Source: Paragordius varius | Lineage: Eukaryota; Nematomorpha | Assembly: GCA_964247055.1 (NCBI GenBank) | Contig: OZ176051.1 | Location: forward strand, 10,106,001 to 10,170,000 | Direction of reading: 5' to 3' | DNA: 64,000 bases | In this document: positions 1 to 11,324 of the stretch, piece by piece | Position numbering within the stretch: the first letter of the stretch is position 1 | How the letters are laid out: the number at the start of each line of letters is the position of its first letter | Notes under the pieces: generated by a model | Told to the model about the DNA's origin: nothing | Database searches by the model: none | The model's input: the letters and a program-made list of their open reading frames with translations, nothing else | Program-made: the position numbers and the translations under genes

Positions 1-215
1 TTAGCTTTAAAATTAAATAAACTTGCTATAAAAATGTTGTAAAATAAAAATGGCCCCGAAGTAGTTTGTGATGGAACTTTTTTTTCAAAACTGTTTATAG
101 ATATTTCGGCTTATTTATATAATTTTAATTACAATCGAGGAACAAATTTAAATCCAGACCGTTTCTTTCAGCAGTTTGTCAATAATATTAGCTTAAATTT
201 AGTCATTTTACGCGT
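1..215. repeat. Truncated copy of a TTAA-flanked MITE
   Basis: This stretch is similar to the right-hand parts of the two better-preserved MITE copies at 12657-13238 and 26566-27117. The shared landmark is a run reading roughly aaaatggc..cgaagtagtttg followed by ggaacttttttttc. The left end lies outside the window and the right terminal repeat is not recognisable. From 216 to about 408 I see nothing but AT-rich sequence. Confidence 0.5.
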
Positions 216-408
216 TTCGCTTCTAAAAAACTTATAACTAAAATGGCAATCAGATGATTGGCGTCTAATTTGATTTATATGGTGTCTCCCAAGATTTTTT
301 GTAGATTATGTATATACATCCACATACAAAAATTTGAGACTATTCATATATATAAACGGACTCCAAAATTACTATGGAATGAAGAGTTAATTTGTGAAGT
401 ATAATCTA

Positions 409-2746
409 CAAATATTATTCATGATTTTCGCTAGATATGCAATTTTTTGATTTCAGGAAAACAATTAATATTTTCAAGAACGATTGTTGACCTCTACGCA
501 TTTAAAAATTTAATATTCTTACACTTAATAATTTTAACTGTATAAATAATATTAAATACCTTTTTAATAAAAAATATGCTATAAACATATATAATAACAC
601 TGGACAACAAATTTTTCTGCCATTCGAGTTTTTTGAATTTTCTGATATTTAGTATCATTTTAACAGAAAATCTGAAATAAAAATTATAACTCGTTGGAAG
701 AATTTTGTATAATTTGATTTTTTTTTAATTATGCGCCCTCTTTATCAAAATTTTACTAAAAAATATTTTTCTTTTAAAATATACAAGTAATGCCCATTTG
801 TAATATATCATTCGAAAGAGTAATAAAAACTCTATAAATTGCATACTAATATGTATTACATCGACAGTTAATATTGGACTTAAAGACCGACAAACGCGCG
901 AAGCGAGAGCATTTTTTTAAATTATTATATTTTTAAAACTAATGGATGAAAATAGCTCAAACTTTGTTTAGATGGTGATGAATGTCCAAAAAAAATAACA
1001 CAAGAAAGTTTTTTTGATTAAAACATAATTTTATTGCTTTTATGTCACTCAAAACAGCCATTTTTAAGTTTTTTGTTTTTTAAAAACTACCATCTCATCA
1101 ATATTAATTTATTTTCTTTATAATGCTGATAATTTCGAAATTTTAAAGATAAAAACAAAGTTTAAGGTATTTTTGATCTTTTATAGCCATTATGTAATAA
1201 ATTTACAGTTATAACTATGCATTTTAGTATCCACTAGGTAAAATATTTATGATAATAATAATTTTTATTAAAAAAGCAAGCCAAAAGCTTTTTCAATCAT
1301 TTTTTTTAAATTAAATACTAATATAACCCTAATAATTATATTAAAATAATTTATATGATTTTCAAATTAGTTTGTCTGTGAAAATTCTTGACTTATTTAA
1401 GGATTGAAAATTTCGACCATTTAAATCCAAATAACTTTTACATCCGATTGATTTAAATGATGTACTACCATTTATAAGATGCAGTTTTTTCCGCTCTTTC
1501 GAATGATATAAAATACATGGCTTCATATCTAGAACTTTTAATTTTCGAAATTTAGAGTTTAATGTTAAATCGGGGCCAAAAATTATCGATAAACTCTAAT
1601 ATAAAAAAATTCTTGCATGCTAGACCAATTTTCTTTTCAGATATACTAATTATGTACTTTAATGAAATAAATTTTAAATTTACAAGAATGGCAGTTAAAA
1701 AAAGTTAAAATTTGTTTTCCAGTGTAATTTAAACGGTCGTACACCTCGTATTAGTTTTTTATTAATTACTCACTATATAATTTTCTATTATTATAATTAT
1801 ATCTGGATGCTTCATATATTGATATACCTACTTATTCTGGCAAAACAGAGTAAGAAACCGATCAATAAAATTTAGAGATATCGCGATACAGTCATCATTT
1901 TGAATAAAAAAATGCAAACAAAAATCTATATAAAGACAAAGACTTTGAATTATTTTATATATTTAAAAGAACAAAAATATATATTATATTTTATAGGTTT
2001 CGAAGGGGAAATTTCCGAACCTTCTAAAATGGATTTATTACAATTTAAGTCCAGATACTTTGATTTATTTTTTAGATTTTACCAAAATTTTAGTTAAGGT
2101 TTTTTAGGGTATTTTCAAGCATGGTGGAAAAAGTGATAGATATCTTTAGTAGACTCAAAATATTCAAAAGGAGTAATCTTATTATACCGCTTCCATTATT
2201 GTTAAACTTATTTTAATTTAATAGAGCAATGTGGTGATCTTATGAGCAATGTTGGTGGGTTTAAGATTACTAGTTCATCTATAGATGTTAAAAATTGGAG
2301 GCTTTCGGAGACAATCTAATTAAACTTTTTAAAATATTGTTTTTATTTTAAGTAAAGTTTATATTTTATAGTTTTATTATGTGAAATTTAGCTTTAACCA
2401 AAAATTTTATTTTTCGTAGAATTTTGCGAATTTTTGCTGTAAACACCTACAAAAGTGGTATTTTCTTAATCGTAAGGTCCAAACAAAAAGCCCATGATTG
2501 CAGTTTCAATATTTTATTTAGATTTAGGTTGTGTATATAGTAAAAATATAATCAAAACAATAAATTTAAAATGTTATTAACATTATAGCATACATTGATT
2601 CAAATTTGACATGAAAGCGGGTAGCTTTATTTAATGTAAGTCGTTCACAGACCTTCTAATACATTTAAATTTACATTAATTAGTTATATTGATGTTTAGT
2701 TACAAATGAAATATTAATTACAATAAACGACGCATCAATACACAGC
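409..2746 (+). repeat. Left copy of a long direct repeat
   Basis: This segment is repeated in the same orientation at 6731-8005. The part from about 2130 to 2560 is nearly identical to 7390-7760; the outer parts are more diverged. The copies differ by a 1.1-kb insertion in the left one (598-1724) and about 115 bp extra in the right one. The two copies bracket the fossil gypsy region, so they may be very long terminal repeats or simply a dispersed repeat. They lack a clear TG...CA pair of ends, so I do not call them LTRs. Confidence 0.6.
598..1724. mobile_element. Non-autonomous CACTA-like DNA transposon
   Basis: The element starts CACTGGACAACAAATTTT and ends with the near-complement AAAATTTGTTTTCCAGTG. 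It has imperfect subterminal inverted repeats further in (ATATCATTCGAAAGAG near 806 matches its complement near 1494). It is flanked by TAA on both sides. The homologous place in the right-hand repeat copy (about 6890) carries a single TAA and no insert, which is a natural empty site proving a 3-bp target duplication. CACT-type ends with a 3-bp duplication fit the EnSpm/CACTA group. No transposase reading frame is visible. Confidence 0.7.
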
Positions 2747-5221
2747 TGCCCCCAAAGTTTGGCCTTGCCGCCGAGTACCGTTTCCCCTAAGAGCAAAAGT
2801 TGAAAACGAATTACTAAGATTACAAAAGTTAGATATTTTAGAGCCATTAGATCCCAACCTGACACCTCTGATGTGGGCCACGCCCAACGTTAATGTGCTC
2901 AAAGCGCATGGAGAGGTAAGAATTTGCAGCGATTTCAGAGTTACCATCAACAAGTGGCTCACGGAGGACTCTCATATCATTCCAACGTTTGATGATTTAG
3001 TGAGTAAGATGAAGGCCAAGTTTTCACTAAGATTGACTTGAAAGATGCCTATCTACAAATGCCCATAACCAAAGAATCACAACATCTCCTAACAATTGCA
3101 ACTCACAAGGGATTTTTTCGCTACAAAAAAATGCCTTTCGGACTGTCAACAGCACCAATAATTTTCCAACGAGTCATGGACAGGTTATAAAAGATTGTCC
3201 CGGCACATGTGCATATTTAGATGATGTTTTAGTAGCTGGCAAATCTGAACAGGAACATTTAATAAATCTTAATAATGTTTTAAATCGGTTAGAATTAGCA
3301 GGTTTTAGATTAAAAAAAGATAAAATAAAAATTGGTGAACCTTCAGTAAGTTATCTGGGATTTGAAATAAGTAATAAAGGTATAAGTCCAAGAATAAAGT
3401 AAAAGCAATCAATGATTTTAAAAAACCTGCGGATAAAAAATCTTTAAGAAGTTTTCTAGGATTTTTAACGTTCCATGAAAGATTTATACCCAAGCTTCAA
3501 TTGATTGTAAGTGATTTACATAGTTTAACAAGTAAGAACGTCAGATGGAACTGGTCGGAAAAACATGAGAATTGTTGAAAAGCCGCTAAGGAATTATTAA
3601 GTGAACAAATATTATTAACACCATACAATCCGGATAGAAAGTTAGTAATTGAAACCGATGCTTCAGATATAGGGTTTGGATGTATTTTAAGTCATGTTGT
3701 AAATGGTGAAAGAAAACCCATTGCCTATGGTTCAAGAAAATGTAGTACCGCAGAATTGAACTACTCCACGATAGAAAAGGAATTAAAGGCTATTGTTTTT
3801 GCATTAGAAAAGTTTCAAAACTTCATTTATGGTAGAAAGTTTGAATGACAGACTTACCACTGGTTAGGTTGATAAATAGGGATAGAAATTTGAAAGAAAT
3901 TCAAAATGCGAAAGTTTTAAGATGGGTTAACCGACTGAATGATTATGATTTTGAACTAAGTTATCAGGCGGGTCCGAAAAATAGAGCCGATTACTTGTCA
4001 AGATGTCCCGGTGAAGATAATGTTGACACAATTGATAGAGATTACATGGTAACGAGACATCTTAGGTTCCTAAATTGTCATAACGTTCAGTTAAGTCGCG
4101 ATGAAATTCGGAGAAAGACGGTTAAGGATAAAATTTTGCAGAAAGTAATTAAGGCGATTCATAACCAAGATTGGAGTGATGTTGAGTTGGCTGGGTTTAC
4201 GAACCGAAAGGGAGAGATTTCGTAGCAATACGGATGCTCAGTTTAAACGATCGAATTATCATCCCAGCAAGCTTACAGGCAAATTTGGTCAATTATTTAC
4301 ACAGCGGGCATAATAATGTAGAAACGATGAAAGCAATGGCAAGGTTTACCTGTTTTTGGCCAAAATTAGAGAACGATTTGGTAAGAAGATACAGTGAATG
4401 TAGTTCATGTCAAGTAAACAAGCCAAGCCTAAGCGAAAATTCGACTTATCAATGGGATCCAAATGCTGCGATATGGGAGCGGTTACACATCGATATAGCA
4501 GGCCCAGTTGACGGGTTTTATTGGTTGTTGTTGATTGATAGCTCATCAAAATGGTCGGAAGGGTTCATGTTAAAACGGGTGAATGCGGTAAACATAATGT
4601 ACAAACGAGGAAACCTTTGCAAGGTTTGGGTTTCCGAGGACGGTAATTAGTGATAATGCTTCTTATTTTAATAATTCATACTTCCCATCCACCCTAACAA
4701 ACTTGGGTATTAAACACGTGAGGGTAACCCCCTATCATCTTAAAAGTAATGGGATGGTAGAAAGGTTAGTGGGGACCCTCAAGGGCAAGTATAGAAAAAT
4801 CAAAAATGATAATATTTCACCACAAGAAGCTTTCAATACCACTTTATGGTCGTACCGTAATTCAATACATGCTACTACAAAAGAAACCCCGTTTCAACTA
4901 CTCTTTAAACGAGTATCTCAAACACCCCTGACCTGGATTAACACAAAAACAACAGTCTTAGACGCACCCCATCCACGCCGTGAGTTCGCAATAGACCAAC
5001 GCATAATGATGAAAAACGAAGAAAGTCCTGGATGGCGTGCCGGCGATGTTGTTGATAGAACTGGTCTCCTTTCGTACAGTGTGTGGGATCAGGTAAACCA
5101 GAAGATTGTCAGAAAGCACGCGGACCAGTTGAAACACGTAGATCCACCAGCCAACTCAACTGCACCGGTCACTTAAAACAATAGTAATGATAGTGATAAA
5201 GACAATAACAATAATAATAAT

Positions 5222-5675
5222 AAATATTTAACATATTATGGAGATTATTTCTCTTAACCTACCTTTGCAATTAGAAGTTATAGTACTTCCTATCAAGCAA
5301 TAGGTGGCTTTATGAAACGAAAATTTAAAGGGGACAGTGTTTACCACGTGTCATAGTGTGAGACGCGGCACAATCGGTTGCCCTCTCTGGGCCTAAGTTC
5401 TCCGTTTTCTCTTTCACCAACTATAATTGGTTTAAAATCTTAAAATACTCAGTATATATACAAACTTTTAACGACAGTGTTTACCCGTGCTTATTATGTG
5501 TGGTTGATGAGTCCACAACAAGGACGAAACGCGTCTCACATTATGACACGTGGTAAACACTGTCCCCTTTAAATTTTCGTTTCATAAAGCCACCTATTGC
5601 TTGATAGGAAGTACTATAACTTCTAATTGCAAAGATAGGCTAAGAGAAATAATCTCCATAATATGTTAAATATTT
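5222..5675. mobile_element. Palindromic element P1 carrying a hammerhead motif
   Basis: Two arms of about 146 bp (5222-5367 and 5530-5675) are near-perfect inverted repeats, separated by about 160 bp. Both arms cont GACAGTGTTTACCACGTG and a block ending in the stem III sequence ACGCG. The right arm together with the adjoining spacer carries a hammerhead-like motif (5486-5550). The element interrupts the Asn-rich 3' end of the gypsy fossil, whose AAT/AAC-type repeats resume after it, so it is a younger insertion. No protein is encoded. It could be a foldback-type element or an inverted dimer of a ribozyme-bearing retroelement. Confidence 0.7.
5486..5550 (+). ncRNA. Hammerhead-ribozyme-like motif (type I), degraded core
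   Basis: In order: stem I strand, TTGATGA (5504-5510; consensus CUGANGA), stem II GTCC/GGAC with a seven-base loop, GAAA (5526-5529), a self-complementary ACGCGT stem III, GTC at 5533-5535, then the second stem I strand. Proximal stem I pairs TGTGG with TCACA, and distal CGTG pairs with CACG. One core base differs from the invariant set, so self-cleavage is doubtful. Confidence 0.65.
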
Positions 5676-5916
5676 TTTATAAAGATGGCGTTTTCCGCTA
5701 AAAAAATTTGTTATTTTTTAATAATAATAATGGTAACAGTATTGATAATAATAACAATAGTAATGACAATAATATTGATAAAATAAATGATAATAATAAT
5801 GAAAGTAGTAATGATAACATTAATAGCAATAATGACAATATCAATGCAAATCCGCACGATCGTCGTTACCCTGAGAGAATTCGGCGGAAGCCGGTCCGGT
5901 TCTCCTAAGGGGAAAG

Positions 5917-6233
5917 TGATGTTATGCAAATCTAAATATATACTTTGTTTTTATATCATAATTTTCTGTGTTACATTCAAATGTGAAATACATACTTTGG
6001 TTGTATATCATAACTTTCAGCGTTATTTGAATTGTATTATTTTTATATTTTTGAGTACTATGTAGATATTATATCCTTTGCTAATTGAAATTTTATTGTT
6101 ATAATGCAAATTATGTACAACTAAAATTAGTATATATAAACCCTAAAAAAACCGAATGAATATTCATTTCACATTTCTTATTATTTTCTCCTCTTCTAGT
6201 TAACATCTGCAAGTTAACACCTTGTTAGCAACA
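5917..6233 (+). repeat. Putative 3' LTR of the gypsy fossil
   Basis: A purine tract (aaggggaaag, 5907-5916) directly after the end of the pol frame is followed by TG. A tatatataaa box lies at 6131 and the block can end in CA at 6233. This is the arrangement expected for polypurine tract plus 3' LTR. No matching 5' LTR is in the window to confirm the ends. Confidence 0.4.
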
Positions 6234-6275
6234 GAGACTATAAGAAACCCAAATTTTGTTGACAGTGTTTACCAA

Positions 6276-6338
6276 GTTTCATAGTGTGAGACGCGTTTCG
6301 TCCTTTTTGTGGACTCATGGGTCACCCCTAATGAACAC
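6276..6338 (-). ncRNA. Hammerhead-like motif in the left arm of P2
   Basis: Read on the minus strand this arm repeats the motif of 6661-6724 with the same stem II, GAAA box, ACGCGT stem III and GTC triplet. The first box is more degraded (two substitutions), so it is a fossil of the motif. Confidence 0.5.
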
Positions 6339-6660
6339 GGGACACTGTCAGTTCAGGAATTGTATATATATTGAGTTTTAAATAATTTGAAACAGAATAG
6401 AGGCACTATCTATACTCCTGTTGATTTATAACTTATAAGGAGATGGCTCCTTCCACCAAAATAAATTCTGATATCCTAACTATAAAAAGTTAACCTGGCT
6501 TAAGGTTATAAGGTGTCATATTACCTGGCTGAATTCTAATGCAATCGATTGTCCAATATGGACTCTAAGCTCTGAAAAATTCATTTCTCCGACTATATTC
6601 GGTATCAAATTATCTAAAACTCAATATATACACAATTCCTGAACTGACAGTGTTTACCCG

Positions 6661-6724
6661 TGTTCATTAGGGGTGACTGATGGGTCCACAAAAAGGACGA
6701 AACGCGTATCACACTATGATGAAA
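6661..6724 (+). ncRNA. Hammerhead-like motif in the right arm of P2
   Basis: CTGATGG (6677-6683), stem II GTCC/GGAC with a seven-base loop, GAAA (6699-6702), ACGCGT and a GTA cleavage triplet are followed by TCAC, which pairs with GTGA just before the core. The last adenine of the CUGANGA box is changed, so activity is doubtful. Confidence 0.6.
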
Positions 6725-6730
6725 CTCTAC

Positions 6731-8005
6731 AATTAAAAGTATTCATAATTTTCGCTAAATATGCAATTTTTTGATATAACAATTAATATTTTCAAGATTG
6801 TTCACCTCTACGCATTTTATAATTTAAATTATTAAACTTAATAATTTAAGAAATTACTTTTTATAAAAAGTGCTATAAAATATATACAATAATTTTAACG
6901 GTCGTTTACCTCGTATTTTTATTTAAGGATGTTTTAAATACTCACTATATAGTTTTCTATTATAAATCGGGATGCTTCAAATATGGATATACCTATTTAT
7001 TCTGGCACAACAGGGTAATAAACCAGTTTGTGAAATTTAAGTTATCGCGTCAGAGTACTTTTAAAAGCACGCATAAATCTTAATATATGAATATATTATT
7101 AAGGATAGAAAAATGTAAACGGTGCTTTTGTTTCAAAGATAATTCAAAATTTTGTCACTTTTGCTATTGCCATATTGAAAGGTCACAAAATTAGCTCACT
7201 TATAATATATTTTTATAAGATATTTTGTTTTATTTATTAAACAAAGTTTATTTAGTTACGGTATACGGTATTTTCAAGCATGGTGGAAACGGTATGATAA
7301 TACTTCAAAATTTTACACTTTTTCTTTTTGATGCCAATAAGAAAACAGTATTAACCTATTCGAAATAAACTTTCCAGTCAAAAATTTCAAGTGATAGATA
7401 TCTTTAGTAGACTCAAAATATTCAAAAGGAGTAATCTTATTATACCGCTTCCATTATTGTTAAACTTATTTTAATTTAATAGAGCAATGTGGTGATCTTA
7501 TGAGCAATGTTGGTGGGTTTAAGATTACTAGTTCATCTATAGATGTTAAAAATTGGAGGCTTTCGGAGACAATCTAATTAAACTTTTTAAAATATTGTTT
7601 TTATTTTAAGTAAAGTTTATATTTTATAGTTTTATTATGTGAAATTTAGCTTTCACCAAAAATTTTATTTATCGTAGCATTTTGGGAATTTTCGATGTAA
7701 ATACTGACTACAAAAGTGGTATTTTCTTAATCGTAAGGTTCAAACAAAAAGCCCCATGCACTGCATTTTCAATATTTTATTATAATTTTAGATTGTGTAT
7801 ATAGAAATATAATCAAAACAAAAAACAAATTGTTATTAAAATTATAGCATTCATTAATTAAAATTTCACCTTAAAGCGGGTAGTTTTATTTATTGTAAGT
7901 CTTTCACAGACCTTTTAATAAAATTAAAAATTTACATTAATTGGTTATATTAATGATGTTTAGTTACAAATGTTAATTACAAAAAACGACTCATTAATAC
8001 ACAGC
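6731..8005 (+). repeat. Right copy of the long direct repeat
   Basis: Direct repeat of 409-2746; both copies end in the same ..AATACACAGC. It lacks the CACTA-like insertion of the left copy and therefore shows its empty site. No gene is visible inside it. Confidence 0.6.
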
Positions 8006-9245
8006 GCGCCTAAAAAAATTTCCAGTATCTGAAAAATTTTCGCAAAACTAGGAATTTTTCCCTATAATGTAAACGCAAAATATATGACAATCTTTACTAA
8101 CGATCAAATGTTTTTATAAGTTGATTGCTAACTAACTCTATATTCAGGTTTAGCATCCATGCCATACAATGATACCCTAAGTATATTTAATTAAAACATA
8201 TAATCTAAATATTTTAAGTCGATAATGCTACATCGTTTGATTCGAGTATGAAAAAAGCTATAGTTTTTAGTGGACAAGACTTATATAATTGCTATTAATG
8301 TAACAAGTAAAATATTTTCGATTAAATAAACTATTCAGACACGAGAAACGTTTCATTTCAGGTTAATTTAAATTTATTTACGATTTTAACGCTTAATAAT
8401 ATATTTTAGGGCTTAGTCATGCAACCTCAACACAGTGAAATGCCACATAAAACATTACCTTTAGATACGGGCTTCATTAGAAAGAGTACAAAATTTAACT
8501 TCTCATTGTTATTATCATTTAATACGTAGTTTTGTAACTTAGAGCGTTCCAATTCTATTGAGATATTGGGATTTAAAAATATGAATTCTATAGAAAATAA
8601 AACTGTAAATCTCAAAATTTTCGCCGCCATTTTTTGCTTTAGATATTTTTACACAGCAGGCAAAAATGATTATGTTAAATATAAATTATTAATTCCAGAA
8701 TGCTTTAACATAGCAGCAATAACTTGCTTGATTTTCATATCAGTTGTTATTGTTTTGAACTCTAAAACTTACAAAACTGAAATAGAACATGTTTTTTGCA
8801 GATATAAAATAAATTTTAAAAAAAAATAATTTTTAAAACAGTTTTGCGTTTAGGAATATAAGTAATAGTATGGAAGATGATCCAAAATACAATCGTTTCA
8901 AAAATTAAAATAAATAAAAGTATAAATTATTTAAATTTTTATATGAGGATTTAAAAACAACGTATCCTAAAATATTTATAAAATATAGCAAAAAGTATGA
9001 TTAAACAATAAATCAAAATAGTTAAATTAAATTATTTTCAGTATATATTAAAATATAAAAACTGACGGATAGTTTGAGGAGTGTAGTTTTCAATTATGCA
9101 TTTTTAATTTTTTTATAATAAGAATTTTTAAATTTTGGTCCATATAAGAATTATTCAGAATTTACCCTGGGGTAGAAAACTGCCCCCAGGTTCATAAAGT
9201 ATTAAAGTGCATTTACATATGAAACATTTATAAATTATATTATAG
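8006..9245. other. AT-rich stretch without a supported gene
   Basis: I find no homology and no well-supported exons here. A short frame with one hydrophobic segment (about 8581-8829) has no recognisable relative. The first exon of micro-exon cluster A, which should carry its start codon and signal peptide, was looked for here and not found. Confidence 0.4.
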
Positions 9246-10963
9246 CAATGGTTCAAGGAGGTATTATTAATGTACCGGAAAAATATAAATAAAACATTTT
9301 AATATCAACCATCCTATATTAGCTGTAATTGGTGCAGCAGGTACTTGGATTATCATTACCCTATTTACAACATTGCTTTTATAAAAAGATTTATAATATT
9401 TCCTTTTCATCATGTATTAAGGTGGTTTAGGTAATCCATATTATATGCACCATTCATTTACTTAATATATAATATATATTATACCTTTCCCAAAGGAATT
9501 CTGGTGGGAGAAGGCACTTCATCTGCATCAGCAGGAGCAGGCGCATCTCAAATAGCAGCTCCCACCACAGGGACATTGGATTCTGGGCCTTCTACATCCG
9601 CAAGTAATATGTTACAGTATCATATTATTTATTGTTTAGAATAGACAATTAAAAGTATTGTTGGTCAATTGGATAAAAAAATGCTTAATTTTAACCATTT
9701 ATTGCATTTTACGCATATACTACTGTATTTCTAATAAACCCTTAAATATTCCAACTCTCAGCTTATCTGCAAAACAAGCACCCTTTAAAAAGTCAAGCAA
9801 TTCAAAAAATAAATAAAACATGTATTGTGCTCGCATTCTTTCCAATCTTGCAATGGTCTTGTTTTAGTCCGTTTCAATGATTTTAATATATTTTAATTAT
9901 TTTTCGAATCATATCCATTCGTTCAATGCAACCATTATCAAAATATTTTTGTCTTCAATTTATACATTTTTTTGGGTTAAATTCAAAGGCAAAATGTTAC
10001 AATAATTAAATTTAAATTTCATCCTATAACGTTATCTAAAATGCATTATTTTGTTTTTACTTTATCAAAGGCTTATCTGTAAATAAAATTTGAATTGCAG
10101 ATCTACATAATTTTTGGCTTGGAGACGTGACGCCTGACAGAGTTTTTAGTTAATATCTAAAAATTAGGAAAAAAATACGTATTTTGACGGAGCCTTGAAG
10201 ATTTTACCGATAACTAATAGCTTTTGTAATAGGGGTTAAAGAGAGGTGACATTCCACGGTCTTCATACGAAACAGAATTATTTTTTTATTTTCTTGATTT
10301 CGCCTTTATTATAGCACTTGCAACAAATAGGGCATCATTAACTCATATCCTAGGGCTAAAATGGTCTATATGTTTTTGAATTATTTTCTTAACATTCGTT
10401 TTCAGCAAAACTTCTAAAAGGTATTGGGTGGGTTTACTTGCAGTTTAACACTTGACCCCTATTATAGATATTTATATATATATATATATATATATATTAT
10501 TTATAATTAGGTGCAACGAACATCGGTAGAATATAAAAATTGACTTTAGAAGACGCAAGTAATCAACCAGGTCCATCGGGAGTCTCCCAAAACCCTGACA
10601 CGAGTATAAATTTTACCATCATAATTTGACAGGAAATCAACGCGAAATGTCAATGAGTGATTGTAATTTTTAATTTTATCATTTCAAAAATTATCTATTT
10701 TTTAAGTGCCTTCATGATTGGTGTTAAAATTCATATTGGAAAAGGCATTAAGAGCATTAACTGTGTAACTAAGAAAAATTTGAGATATTTATTTTTTACA
10801 ATATTTTATGGGGTTTGGAAGGCTTAAAATTTTAGAAGATTGAACAGTTTTTCAGAAATATAAAAAAATTGGGATTTTAACGCATCTGTTACAGAATAAT
10901 ATATTCCATAAGCGCAAAACAGCTGTTTATGAGGGGTTCATATATAAGATTGAATTTCGTTAG
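9246..10963 (+). CDS. Micro-exon cluster A, partial secreted-type gene
   Basis: Six small exons have AG/GT borders, all in phase 1 with lengths divisible by 3: 9246-9260 (15 nt), 9323-9340 (18), 9496-9603 (108), 10406-10420 (15), 10550-10603 (54) and 10633-10662 (30). The 29-nt intron 10604-10632 is extremely short. Joined, they keep one open frame. The residues are MVQG, VIGAA, then a low-complexity Ala/Ser/Thr/Gly stretch of 35 codons, KLLK, a Pro/Ser/Gln-rich block and NQREMSMSD. A possible last exon at 10848-10963 enters in the right phase and stays open for 37 codons to a TAG. Symmetric mini-exons are the signature of micro-exon genes known from trematodes. No start codon or signal-peptide exon was found, so the gene is incomplete or its 5' end lies further upstream beyond the repeats. 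Each tiny exon is weak alone; the shared phase is the real evidence. Confidence 0.6.
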
Positions 10964-11324
10964 TTCCAAGGTTTTTTTGTCATAAACCAAAAAAACTAAT
11001 TATCTTTTCTAAATAAGCTAAACCCAAACTTTTGCATTATTATCAACATCGTAAAACTTATAACATTGGTAAATTTTTTTAAAAAAATATTAATTAAATG
11101 TTTAAAGTTTATACTCAATATTTTACTGTTTTATGTGTTTTTCTCTTATTTAAAGTTAAAATGCTTTACATCAGCTGTTTAGCGGATTTTATATCCTCAA
11201 ATTTATGTCTTACAGTTTATTATTCAATATATTTTAATTCGGTTCTTTCAGGTGTATAACTTTCGAAATTTTACACATTTTCATATAAAATAATTATTTG
11301 AATGTTTTAATTAATTTTAAATAG

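Larger units (their letters stand above)
2750..6233 (+). mobile_element. Fossil Ty3/gypsy LTR retrotransposon, pol part
   Basis: Conceptual translation shows the hallmarks of a Ty3/gypsy pol in order. Reverse transcriptase lies at about 2750-3400 (YLDDVLV box), RNase H at about 3600-3840 (TDAS motif), and integrase at about 4230-5170 with an HHCC-type zinc region and a catalytic core of the D,D,E type. A low-complexity Asn-rich tail ends near 5905 in a basic RxxP-type motif. The 5' part (5' LTR, gag, protease) is absent. The copy is broken, with at least several disabling breaks, so it is an old insertion. It was itself hit by the palindromic element at 5222-5675. Confidence 0.85.
6261..6726. 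mobile_element. Palindromic element P2 with two hammerhead-like motifs
   Basis: Inverted arms lie at about 6275-6390 and 6605-6726, with a spacer of about 215 bp. Each arm contains a hammerhead-like motif of the same family as in P1 (stem II GTCC/GGAC, stem III ACGCGT). It starts 28 bp after the presumed end of the gypsy 3' LTR and abuts the right direct repeat. GACAGTGTTTACC occurs at the outer left end and again inside the right arm. No coding capacity. Confidence 0.65.

Noticed and set aside
1900-2097. Plus-strand frame of 65 codons
   Set aside because: It lies inside the long direct repeat and is not preserved in the right-hand copy.
409-2746. Direct repeats considered as LTRs of the gypsy fossil
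   Set aside because: They lack TG...CA ends and a polypurine tract next to the right copy; a better LTR candidate starts at 5917.
8581-8829. Plus-strand frame of about 80 codons with one hydrophobic segment
   Set aside because: It has no recognisable relative, no clear splice context and a composition like the surrounding AT-rich DNA.
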